In this document: one piece after another, positions 42,755 through 50,270 of the stretch
Position numbering within the stretch: position 1 is the first letter of the stretch
How the letters are laid out: each line of letters begins with the position of its first letter
Assembly (NCBI GenBank): GCA_001013295.1
Contig: LAZY01000078.1
Span: 412,014-476,013, forward strand
DNA from: Chryseobacterium indologenes
Lineage (GTDB): Bacteria > Bacteroidota > Bacteroidia > Flavobacteriales > Weeksellaceae
DNA length: 64,000 nucleotides
Reading direction: 5' to 3'
The notes under the pieces: generated by a model
Seen by the model: only the letters and a program-made list of their open reading frames with translations
What the model was told of the DNA's origin: nothing
The model's database searches: none
Program-made: the position numbers and the translations under genes

Positions 42755-42799
42755 ATAGAAAAGCCCTCAATACGGTCAAAGTATTGAGGGCTTTTCTAT
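42755..42799 (+). terminator. Intrinsic terminator after pilin 1
   Basis: A perfect 19-bp stem (42755-42773 with 42781-42799; inner part AAGCCCTCAATAC/GTATTGAGGGCTT) with a 7-base loop. The right arm contains TTTT. It separates pilin 1 from the promoter of pilin 2, so the genes are transcribed individually. Confidence 0.85.
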
Positions 42800-42819
42800 T
42801 GATCATATGAATAAACCGT

Positions 42820-42887
42820 GTAGTGATTTTACTACGTGAACTTCCTTTTTCCACTACAAAGAAACTTTTCGCACCACTATAAATTTG
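42820..42887 (+). promoter_or_regulatory. Pilin 2 promoter cassette with inverted-repeat operator
   Basis: GTAGTGATTTTACTAC (42820-42835) is an inverted repeat (5-bp arms, 6-base centre). A further half-like word CACTAC is at 42852-42857, and the -7 box TAAATTTG is at 42880-42887. No -33 TTG box is visible, so an activator is likely needed. The same cassette precedes pilins 3 and 4. Confidence 0.7.
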
Positions 42888-42940
42888 CAGTATACAAAAG
42901 ATAACAATTAAGTAAAAAATAACAATAAAATATTACCATC

Positions 42941-43486
42941 ATGACAAAACAAATCGTAATCACCGCCTTAACTTTTGGAGCGATCATATTAGGAACTAAC
43001 AATGTTCAAGCTCAAAATACTACAGCAACCACAACGGTAAACATTACTCTGAACGATGTAATCTCCATCGACGCAGGAAGTACTGCTATTGGTAATACGG
43101 TTGATTTTAACTATGTTACTGCAGCAGACTACAACTCTGATCAGACTATTACTAAAGCCAACTCTTTAAAAGTTACTTCTACAAAGAATTTTAATGTTAA
43201 AGTAAAAGCAGGAGGTGCTAATTTTATGAATGGAACCAACTTGATCCCTGTCAATGTTTTGACAATTAAAACAGCTACGGCTGCCGGAACAATGGGCGGA
43301 ACAAAAAATACAGTGGTTTTATCTGCAACAGATCAGAACTTAGTTACCAATGCTCCTCTTGGAAGTGCCTTAACATTGAATCTAGATTACACTATTCCAG
43401 CAGCAAAATCATCATCTTCTGATATTTTAGGTAAACCAGCGGGAACTTATACACAAACAGTAACTTATACCGCGACTGCTTTATAA
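42941..43486 (+). CDS. Pilin-like secreted subunit 2
   Basis: 181 residues; signal peptide 'MTKQIVITALTFGAIILGTN' to about AQ25. The mature domain begins 'NTTATTTVNITLNDVISIDAG' and ends 'GTYTQTVTYTATAL'. It differs from pilin 3 at a single residue (Thr/Ala in 'VLTIK(T/A)ATAAG', residue about 111). Such near identity across two adjacent genes, including promoters, points to recent duplication or gene conversion. Probably the major or alternative fibre subunit. Confidence 0.82.
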   Translation: MTKQIVITALTFGAIILGTNNVQAQNTTATTTVNITLNDVISIDAGSTAIGNTVDFNYVTAADYNSDQTITKANSLKVTSTKNFNVKVKAGGANFMNGTNLIPVNVLTIKTATAAGTMGGTKNTVVLSATDQNLVTNAPLGSALTLNLDYTIPAAKSSSSDILGKPAGTYTQTVTYTATAL

Positions 43487-43527
43487 AATTAATTTTTCAT
43501 ATTAATATTTTGTGATTTGGTGTTTCG

Positions 43528-43548
43528 AAGGCTTCCTCAGGAGGCCTT
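43528..43548 (+). terminator. Terminator-like hairpin after pilin 2
   Basis: AAGGCTTCC (43528-43536) and GGAGGCCTT (43540-43548) form an imperfect stem, followed by TGATTTTG. A second hairpin (43632-43660) follows the pilin remnant. Confidence 0.5.
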
Positions 43549-43590
43549 TGATTTTGTATGTATTGTACCGATATAGATAAAATTCAAAAT

Positions 43591-43620
43591 CCGGGAATTT
43601 ATATTACCACAGCTTTATAA
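43591..43620 (+). pseudogene. Remnant of a pilin 3' end
   Basis: Codons CCG GGA ATT TAT ATT ACC ACA GCT TTA TAA give P-G-I-Y-I-T-T-A-L-stop, echoing the pilin end 'PAGTYTQ...TTTAL'. It is followed by a terminator-like hairpin of the same GCCCTC family (43632-43660) and then by the full promoter cassette of pilin 3. This is best read as the last trace of a deleted pilin unit. Confidence 0.5.
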
Positions 43621-43631
43621 TAGAAATAACA

Positions 43632-43660
43632 GCCCTCAATACTTAGAAAGTGTCGAGGGC
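43632..43660 (+). terminator. Terminator-like hairpin belonging to the deleted pilin unit
   Basis: GCCCTCAATACTT (43632-43644) with AAGTGTCGAGGGC (43648-43660), 11 of 13 paired. Same family as the hairpins at 42755 and 44382. Confidence 0.55.
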
Positions 43661-43690
43661 TTCACTATTTAAGTCAAGATGATAAACCGT

Positions 43691-43758
43691 GTAGTGATTT
43701 TACTACATAAACTTCCTTTTTCCACTACAAAGAAACTTTTCGCACCACTATAAATTTG
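43691..43758 (+). promoter_or_regulatory. Pilin 3 promoter cassette with inverted-repeat operator
   Basis: GTAGTGATTTTACTAC (43691-43706), then TAAATTTG (43751-43758), in the same spacing as the pilin 2 cassette (60 bases from the start of the repeat to the -7 box). Sequence between them is nearly identical to the pilin 2 region. Confidence 0.7.
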
Positions 43759-43811
43759 CAGTATACAAAAGATAACAATTAAGTAAAAAATAACAATTAA
43801 ATAATACTACC

Positions 43812-44357
43812 ATGACAAAACAAATCGTAATCACAGCCTTAACTTTTGGAGCGATCATATTAGGAACTAACAATGTTCAAGCTCAAAATACAACAGCAAC
43901 CACAACGGTAAACATTACTCTGAACGATGTAATCTCCATCGACGCAGGAAGTACTGCCATTGGTAATACTGTTGATTTTAACTATGTTACTGCAGCAGAC
44001 TACAACTCTGATCAGACCATTACTAAAGCCAACTCTTTGAAAGTTACTTCCACGAAGAACTTTAATGTTAAAGTAAAAGCAGGAGGTGCTAATTTCATGA
44101 ATGGAACGAACTTAATCCCTGTCAATGTTTTGACAATTAAAGCAGCAACAGCTGCCGGAACAATGGGCGGGACAAAAAATACTGTAGTTTTATCTGCAAC
44201 AGATCAGAACTTAGTTACCAATGCTCCTCTTGGAAGTGCCTTAACATTGAATCTGGATTACACTATTCCAGCAGCAAAATCCTCATCTTCTGATATTTTA
44301 GGTAAACCAGCGGGAACTTATACACAAACAGTAACTTACACTGCGACAGCTTTATAA
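43812..44357 (+). CDS. Pilin-like secreted subunit 3
   Basis: 181 residues, one residue different from pilin 2 (Ala for Thr at about 111); the nucleotide sequences differ at more, mostly synonymous, sites. Same signal peptide and C-terminal strand. Its own promoter and terminator make it an independent unit. Confidence 0.82.
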   Translation: MTKQIVITALTFGAIILGTNNVQAQNTTATTTVNITLNDVISIDAGSTAIGNTVDFNYVTAADYNSDQTITKANSLKVTSTKNFNVKVKAGGANFMNGTNLIPVNVLTIKAATAAGTMGGTKNTVVLSATDQNLVTNAPLGSALTLNLDYTIPAAKSSSSDILGKPAGTYTQTVTYTATAL

Positions 44358-44381
44358 TAAAAAAACACATCAATATACATG

Positions 44382-44408
44382 CCCTCAGTACCTGGAAAGT
44401 GCTGAGGG
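44382..44408 (+). terminator. Terminator after pilin 3
   Basis: CCCTCAGTAC (44382-44391) with GTGCTGAGGG (44399-44408), 9 of 10 paired, loop 7, followed by TTTTTC. Confidence 0.75.
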
Positions 44409-44438
44409 TTTTTCTATTTAAACCCACGGAGTAATTCT

Positions 44439-44506
44439 GTAGTTATTTTACTACATGCACTTCCGTCTTCCACTACAAAGAAACTTTTATCACCGCTGTA
44501 GATTTG
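44439..44506 (+). promoter_or_regulatory. Pilin 4 promoter cassette with inverted-repeat operator
   Basis: GTAGTTATTTTACTAC (44439-44454), CACTAC at 44470-44475 and -7 box TAGATTTG (44499-44506). One centre base and several flanking bases differ from cassettes 2 and 3, but the arms GTAGT/ACTAC are kept, supporting that they are functional. Confidence 0.7.
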
Positions 44507-44558
44507 TAGTGTTCAAAAGAGAACAGTTAAACAAGAATAACAATTAAATAATACTACC

Positions 44559-45104
44559 ATGACAAAACAAATTGCAATCACCTCCTTAACTTTTGGAGCG
44601 ATCATATTAGGAACTAACAATGTTCAAGCTCAAAATACTACTGCAACCACAGCTGTAAACATTATCCTGAACGATGTCATCTCTATCGACGCAGGAAGTA
44701 CTGCCATTGGTGGTATAGTTGCCTTTAACTATGTTACTGCAGCAGACTACAACTCTGATCAGACCATTACTAAAGCCAACTCTTTGAAAGTTACTTCCAC
44801 GAAGAACTTTAATGTAAAGGTAAAAGCAGGGGGACCGAATTTCGTCAATGGTTCAAACTCAATCCCAGTGGATGTTCTGACCATCAAAGCTGCAGAAACT
44901 CCCGGAAGTATGGGCGGAGCAAAAAACGAAGTGGTTTTATCCCCGGGAGAAAGAACCTTAGTATCCAATGCTCCTCTCGGAAGTGCATTAATACTGAATT
45001 TGGACTACACTATTCCAGCAGCAAAATCCTCATCTTCTGATATTTTAGGTAAACCAGCCGGAACTTATACGCAAACAGTAACTTATACCACGACTGCTTT
45101 ATAA
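44559..45104 (+). CDS. Pilin-like secreted subunit 4
   Basis: 181 residues, about 26 substitutions from pilin 3 by my manual count (roughly 86% identity), about half of them in residues 111-140 while the signal peptide and last 40 residues are almost the same. This mosaic pattern suggests conversion or diversifying selection on the exposed loop. There is no strong terminator between it and the chaperone gene (82 bases), so it may be co-transcribed with the assembly genes. Confidence 0.82.
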   Translation: MTKQIAITSLTFGAIILGTNNVQAQNTTATTAVNIILNDVISIDAGSTAIGGIVAFNYVTAADYNSDQTITKANSLKVTSTKNFNVKVKAGGPNFVNGSNSIPVDVLTIKAAETPGSMGGAKNEVVLSPGERTLVSNAPLGSALILNLDYTIPAAKSSSSDILGKPAGTYTQTVTYTTTAL

Positions 45105-45185
45105 TAAAATTTTTAGTTTGTAAAGGCTCATTTTGCTACGTTTTCAGTAGTTTTGAGAATCTTTTATTATTAAACTATTTACACC

Positions 45186-45986
45186 ATGCACAAGTTTATT
45201 CATCTTTTCATTTTCTTTATCCTTACAGGGTCTTCTTCACTTCTGGCACAAAGTATCTCTATGTCACCTACACGCTTGTTTTTCACAGGTAATCCAGGAG
45301 AAAAAGTAACAAAGACAGTCACGCTTCAAAACAGCTCGGATAAGGAGTATGTTTTTAATCTCAACTATAAAGATTGGGTTAGAGAAGAAGACGGAAATAA
45401 GGTTTATCTTGAAGCAGGCAGTTCAAAAACTTCCAATGCCTCTTGGGTATCCACCTTAGGAAACACTGTAACAGTTCCTGCGAAAAGTACAAAGGAGATT
45501 GTAGTAACCATGCAGATTCCGGCAAACGCATCACAGTCTGTCGTTACAAACAGCATGCTGTTTTTTACACAACTTCCTCAGCAGGTAGATAAGGCACGTA
45601 TTCAGAATGGTATTGGTATTATCACCTTATTTGAGGTAGGACTTCATATCTTTTACACTCCACCGGGAAACCATGTGAAAAGTTTGGATATTACCAATAT
45701 TTCAGAAGTGAGCAATGAGAATGCGGCGAATAGAAAAGTCGCAGTAAGTATCCATAATGATGGAAACACCATCAATGATGCCACCGTTGAGTTTGAACTC
45801 ACCGACACAGACAGCGGTAAAGAAATAAAATTACCCGCAATTTCCATCTCCATGTTTCCGGATACTAATCAGGTTGTTCAGTTTTCTTTACCAGAGAACA
45901 TTTCCGGGAACTTCCTTGGCGTAGTTATCGTCAAAATGGCAGAATCCAATGATTTACGTGTAGGAGAAAAAAACTTTAAATTTTAA
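45186..45986 (+). CDS. Periplasmic PapD-like fimbrial chaperone
   Basis: 266 residues; signal peptide 'MHKFIHLFIFFILTGSSSLLAQ'. Two Ig-like halves: residues 23-150 ('SMSPTRLFFTGNPGEKVTKTVTLQNSSDKEYVFNL', 'VPAKSTKEIVVTMQIPAN', 'NSMLFFTQL') and 155-266 ('VAVSIHNDGNTINDATVEFEL', 'FPDTNQVVQFSLPE'). The N-terminal half has the strand order of PapD/CsuC-type chaperones, which cap donor strands of pilin subunits. Its stop is 9 bases before the TTG of the usher-like gene. Family placement is by architecture; no PapD Arg/Lys anchor is proven. Confidence 0.8.
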   Translation: MHKFIHLFIFFILTGSSSLLAQSISMSPTRLFFTGNPGEKVTKTVTLQNSSDKEYVFNLNYKDWVREEDGNKVYLEAGSSKTSNASWVSTLGNTVTVPAKSTKEIVVTMQIPANASQSVVTNSMLFFTQLPQQVDKARIQNGIGIITLFEVGLHIFYTPPGNHVKSLDITNISEVSNENAANRKVAVSIHNDGNTINDATVEFELTDTDSGKEIKLPAISISMFPDTNQVVQFSLPENISGNFLGVVIVKMAESNDLRVGEKNFKF

Positions 45987-45995
45987 AATTAAGCC

Positions 45996-48800
45996 TTGAA
46001 ACCACAGAATGGAATATCAGTATCAGTATTAAGAAGAACAATCTTATTTTTTGTATTTGTTCTTCTGCACTTTTCGTGGGCCTTTGCACAGGAAAAAAAG
46101 GATATACAAATCCATTTTGAAAATGACAGTGTAACTGTTGAGAAGGGTTCTACTTTTACTAATTTTCTGGTCATTGAGAATAAAAGTTCTGAAGAAATTA
46201 CGATTCAGAATATCATCCCTCAGGAACAATACCCGGGATTGCTTTTCTATCCCAAAAATGACTTTACCTTAGGCGCTGGTCAGTCTAAAAATCTTCCTGT
46301 GAAACTAATCGCTAACGTGGATTTTATGAAACTGAGATCCAATAAGATCCAATTCCAGGTTTCATACGCCACTCCAACAATCACCAAAACTGAAAGCGCC
46401 TCTTTCTTTGTCGCTAAAGGCGAGAACAAAAACATCGCAATTTATACGGCCACCTACGAAAATTTCATTAACCCTGCTTTGCCCCAATCTTCAATTCTGT
46501 TGACTGTAGAAAACCAGGGCTATAGTAAACGAACCGTTAAGATTGATTTGCAGTCAATTCCTGATGGTCTGGAAATTTTGCCCAAACAGCAAACCTTATC
46601 TCTGGAAGGGTTAGAAAAACAAACCGTTGAGATCAAAATTGCAGTCAGAAAACAGAATACACTTTATCCGGAATTTAATATTAATGCAATCGTCACAGAT
46701 CTGCTTGATAATAAAATTGTGGGAAGCAACACGATCTACCTGGTTATTTTATCGCATAACAGACAAATTGCCCGTGGAAACGAAGGGGTGAGCGGAAGTA
46801 ATTTTGCGGAAATGAGCTATAATGAAAACAGTTCAGGTTTCAATTTTCTTCAATTGAGGGGAAACACAGCATTCCGGGTGACTGAGAATTTAAAATCACG
46901 TTTCAATATCGGTGCAGATTACTATTTTGAAGACGGCCTTTATAATGTGTACGATACCTGGCTGGAACTGGAGAGAAAAAATACGGTTTTACGCTTGGGA
47001 AATGTTAACAGCAGCGATTATGACTACCCGGTTTTCGGAAGAGGTGGGAAAGTTTCTACCAGATTTGGTAACAATAATCAGATTGAAGTTCTTGCTCTGG
47101 AAAGTAATTATAATCTGTACGGTACTTATTTCCAGCAAACAGAAGGATCTACCATGGCGGGTGCAAAATATGCTTTTGGAAATGCTAAATCTTTCAATGG
47201 GAAAGTGTCCTATCTATTCGACCATGATCCGCGCTTTAATATAGATACGCAGGTAGCGAACGCGGTAACATCATTGTTAATTAACGAAAAACACATCATC
47301 CGCACGGAGGTGGGAGTGAGCAACGAAAAAGGTCTTTCTAACAAAGACGAAAACACAGGAGCTTCAATGGGAGCTAATTACGAGGGGAAAATAGGGAAAT
47401 GGGATGTACAATCTTTCAATTCCTTTGCCACCAAAAGTTATGCAGGGATCAAACGAGGATCTTTTTTCTCAAATCAGAGGATCGGCCGCCAATTTTCTGC
47501 TGCTCAGCGCGCTTTTATACAATATCAGAATTCGCAGGTAGAACCCGAGTTCCTGAGTTTCCAGAGTGAACCCATCCAACCCGAGAATACTTCTAATTTG
47601 CGTTATTATTTCAACAGTACAGAAGCTTTGGGACTAGGGTATCAGTTTTCTTTAAAGAAGTGGAATTTCCTACTTTATCCAAAGGTTGAAAAACAAAAAA
47701 CAGCTAATTTTTACTCATCGCAGGAGCTTTTTTCTTACCGGTTGGAAGCCAACATCAGTACTACATTAGGTGCTCACGGATTGAACCTGACGGCGGAATA
47801 TTCTTATTCAAAAGAGAATGATAATCCAGACTGGTTCAACAGTTTGAAAACAACTTTATCTTACAGATATAAATCATTCTCCCTCAACGGAACAGCCCAA
47901 TGGAACGCAATCAGTGTCTTTGATTTAAATTCTTATTATAATGGAAACCGTAATTTTGCCAACTATAATGTGTATGCCTCCTATAATTTCCAGATGTTTA
48001 ATCATAATCTGACTGGATCTTTTTCAGCAGGGACCTTCTATTCGGAACTTTATAAAAATTTAAACAGCAATATCACCGGTAATCTGGAGTATAAGATTTC
48101 GCCTTCCTGGTCTACCACAGGGTATTTTAATCTTTCCGGTTATAAATCTACGGCTGAATATGCAACCAGTGGAAGTTATTACCAGTTCAGAGTGGGGATT
48201 AAAAAATATTTTACTACAGCAACAGCTCTTGGAAATTATAAAGTGGCTTTTCAGTTCTTTGAAGATAAAAATTTTAATGGACTTCTGGAATCCGGCGAAT
48301 CGGTACTTGCTAATGAAATTGTAAAACTGGACAATTACGTAGCGATAACAGATAAGAATGGAAAAGTAGTTTTTCAGAATGTGCCTGAAGGTACTTACAC
48401 ACTGAAAATGAATGAAAGTGCAGGTGCCCGATTGATGATGGATCCTGTCATTATGGTGCATGCCAATATTAACCGTAAAGTAGGCCTGGTAAAAAATATC
48501 AGGGTAAGTGGGAAGTTAACAGAGATCAGGCAAGCCTACGATGTTTTGGAAACAGATGTAACCGGAATAGTAGTGTATGCAAAAAGTGAGGATGGGATGA
48601 TCTATACTGCCGTGGTTAACCAAAAAAATGAGTTTGAGTTTTTCCTGAAAGATGGAAAATACAACCTCTATATTGAAAATGACAAATACAGCTATACACA
48701 GCCTAATCAAACCATTCAGGTTACAAAAGAAGGCTACTCAAAAACTGTGGTTTTTGAATATAAGAAAAAAGACACCACCATTAAGGTGAAAAAGTTTTAA
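45996..48800 (+). CDS. Outer-membrane usher-like protein
   Basis: 934 residues, TTG start; signal peptide about 1-32 ('RRTILFFVFVLLHFSWAFAQ'). Residues 33-260 hold two beta-sandwich domains of COG1470/NPCBM type. Residues about 265-745 show the alternating aromatic pattern of an outer-membrane beta-barrel. From about 748 ('FQFFEDKNFNGLLESGES', 'DKNGKVVFQNVPEGTYTL') a SdrD B-like domain and a further carboxypeptidase-regulatory-like domain end the protein. This N-domain/barrel/C-domain order recalls FimD-type ushers, although I see no usher sequence motif. Between chaperone and adhesin genes. Function as secretion pore for the pilins is inferred. Confidence 0.75.
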   Translation: MKPQNGISVSVLRRTILFFVFVLLHFSWAFAQEKKDIQIHFENDSVTVEKGSTFTNFLVIENKSSEEITIQNIIPQEQYPGLLFYPKNDFTLGAGQSKNLPVKLIANVDFMKLRSNKIQFQVSYATPTITKTESASFFVAKGENKNIAIYTATYENFINPALPQSSILLTVENQGYSKRTVKIDLQSIPDGLEILPKQQTLSLEGLEKQTVEIKIAVRKQNTLYPEFNINAIVTDLLDNKIVGSNTIYLVILSHNRQIARGNEGVSGSNFAEMSYNENSSGFNFLQLRGNTAFRVTENLKSRFNIGADYYFEDGLYNVYDTWLELERKNTVLRLGNVNSSDYDYPVFGRGGKVSTRFGNNNQIEVLALESNYNLYGTYFQQTEGSTMAGAKYAFGNAKSFNGKVSYLFDHDPRFNIDTQVANAVTSLLINEKHIIRTEVGVSNEKGLSNKDENTGASMGANYEGKIGKWDVQSFNSFATKSYAGIKRGSFFSNQRIGRQFSAAQRAFIQYQNSQVEPEFLSFQSEPIQPENTSNLRYYFNSTEALGLGYQFSLKKWNFLLYPKVEKQKTANFYSSQELFSYRLEANISTTLGAHGLNLTAEYSYSKENDNPDWFNSLKTTLSYRYKSFSLNGTAQWNAISVFDLNSYYNGNRNFANYNVYASYNFQMFNHNLTGSFSAGTFYSELYKNLNSNITGNLEYKISPSWSTTGYFNLSGYKSTAEYATSGSYYQFRVGIKKYFTTATALGNYKVAFQFFEDKNFNGLLESGESVLANEIVKLDNYVAITDKNGKVVFQNVPEGTYTLKMNESAGARLMMDPVIMVHANINRKVGLVKNIRVSGKLTEIRQAYDVLETDVTGIVVYAKSEDGMIYTAVVNQKNEFEFFLKDGKYNLYIENDKYSYTQPNQTIQVTKEGYSKTVVFEYKKKDTTIKVKKF

Positions 48801-48810
48801 ATTTAAAAGA

Positions 48811-50244
48811 ATGAAAAAGATAAGGTCTTTTCTAATAGGAATTTTTACCGTATTGTGCGGGGCTACAGTCACGAAAGCTCAGGATGTTTACCTGTCGGTT
48901 CCTGATAGTAATATTTTTAACAGGAGCGAATTTACCTCAGTACCCACAAGGGTAATGACGAACGCCAACAGAACCAATTGGGACTATGCCTTTTTGGGAC
49001 TACTCCCAACAGCTCCAACATTTACTTCTGTTTCTGGGCCAAATTTTACACACTCTTCTTCTTCACTCACTTTACCAAGTTCCATTCTTCTGTGGCAGTT
49101 AGAAAGTATGGGCGGGCAGCTGCCATCTACTGGACTTTCAGGTTATTTACCAGGCTTTCAGTCTTTCAGTACAAGCGCTGTAAAATGGTTTGAGCCACCA
49201 TCACTAAGTCTCGGAGGGGGATTTAACCGGGGAAATATCAATTTTACATTTAAAATTCCTGCCTCACAATTTGCTGCCAATGTCTTCCGGGCGGGAAATT
49301 ACTCTATGGATATAAGTCAGAATTATAATGACTTCACACCACGTAATTTTAAAACAATTTTAGTCATTCCTTCCGCTATACGTTGGGTCGCAAACTCTTT
49401 AACAAAATACATAGAAATATCTTCTTTGAATGACTACCGCAATACAAGCACGAAGGTGTGGGATTTGGGGAATACGGAAATCGCCAATACGGTTGATTTT
49501 AATTTTTGGGCAAAAGCTGCTGCCACAAATATTCAGTTCACGTCCTCTAAAGGGGTTCCGGGAACCAGAAATATAGCAAGCATTAAATTGGGGAGTAACG
49601 GATCTTCACTCACTACCAAAGCCTTATCTTCCGATTTTCAGAATTTTTCTGCAGCTAATTTTAGTGTTGTAGCAGGAAACAGAAACAACTTCACTCCGCA
49701 ACTTTATGTGTCTGCGGAAGATTTTAAAAACTTTTTTTTTGAAGCCGGAACATATACATTTGATTTGAACTTCAATGCCAGCAGTACTGACAACTCAATT
49801 AACAGTTTACAAAATACGGCTGTTCAGTTACAGGTCCTTCCTCTATCGGAGATCACCATCCCCAGTTCGGGACGCAATGTAAACTTCAATTTTAATACCG
49901 CCGCCCAGTACACCGACGGTCAGTCACAGATGATTCCAAACCAAATCATGTTGTCAAATAATGAAAATTTTGAGCTCTATGTAAAATCGGACCAAAATTA
50001 TTTCAAGAAAGGCGGTCTGCAAACCAACATCAATTCCAACATATTACAAATTGGAATTGATGGAAGTTCTGTAAGTGCTCCCTTATCAAAAACTCCTCAA
50101 AAAATACTGTTTAACGGGACACCGGTTTTGGACAGGGGACTGAATGTAAGATACACTATATCACCTGCAGGTGCCCAAAGTTTAGTGGGACAGGAAAATA
50201 CCACCTACTCTATTAATGTTTATTATAGCTTTACCGCAATTTAA
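48811..50244 (+). CDS. Two-domain secreted protein, putative tip adhesin
   Basis: 477 residues; signal peptide 'MKKIRSFLIGIFTVLCGATV' to about KAQ. Residues about 345-477 resemble the pilin domain: 'NVNFNFNTAAQYTDGQSQMIPNQ' aligns with pilin 'TVDFNYVTAADYNSDQTITKAN', and the end 'YSINVYYSFTAI' aligns with 'YTQTVTYTATAL'. The first 340 residues are a beta-rich domain of unknown kind. This two-domain plan (binding head plus pilin-type root) is that of FimH/PapG adhesins. Start 10 bases after the usher stop; kinase gene 26 bases downstream. Confidence 0.72.
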   Translation: MKKIRSFLIGIFTVLCGATVTKAQDVYLSVPDSNIFNRSEFTSVPTRVMTNANRTNWDYAFLGLLPTAPTFTSVSGPNFTHSSSSLTLPSSILLWQLESMGGQLPSTGLSGYLPGFQSFSTSAVKWFEPPSLSLGGGFNRGNINFTFKIPASQFAANVFRAGNYSMDISQNYNDFTPRNFKTILVIPSAIRWVANSLTKYIEISSLNDYRNTSTKVWDLGNTEIANTVDFNFWAKAAATNIQFTSSKGVPGTRNIASIKLGSNGSSLTTKALSSDFQNFSAANFSVVAGNRNNFTPQLYVSAEDFKNFFFEAGTYTFDLNFNASSTDNSINSLQNTAVQLQVLPLSEITIPSSGRNVNFNFNTAAQYTDGQSQMIPNQIMLSNNENFELYVKSDQNYFKKGGLQTNINSNILQIGIDGSSVSAPLSKTPQKILFNGTPVLDRGLNVRYTISPAGAQSLVGQENTTYSINVYYSFTAI

Positions 50245-50270
50245 CAATAATATCTGAAAAAAGCTTCTTT

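Noticed and set aside
42195..45104. Pilin-like genes as S-layer or lipoprotein genes
   Set aside because: No lipobox and no SLH motif; chaperone and usher-like neighbours favour fibre subunits.
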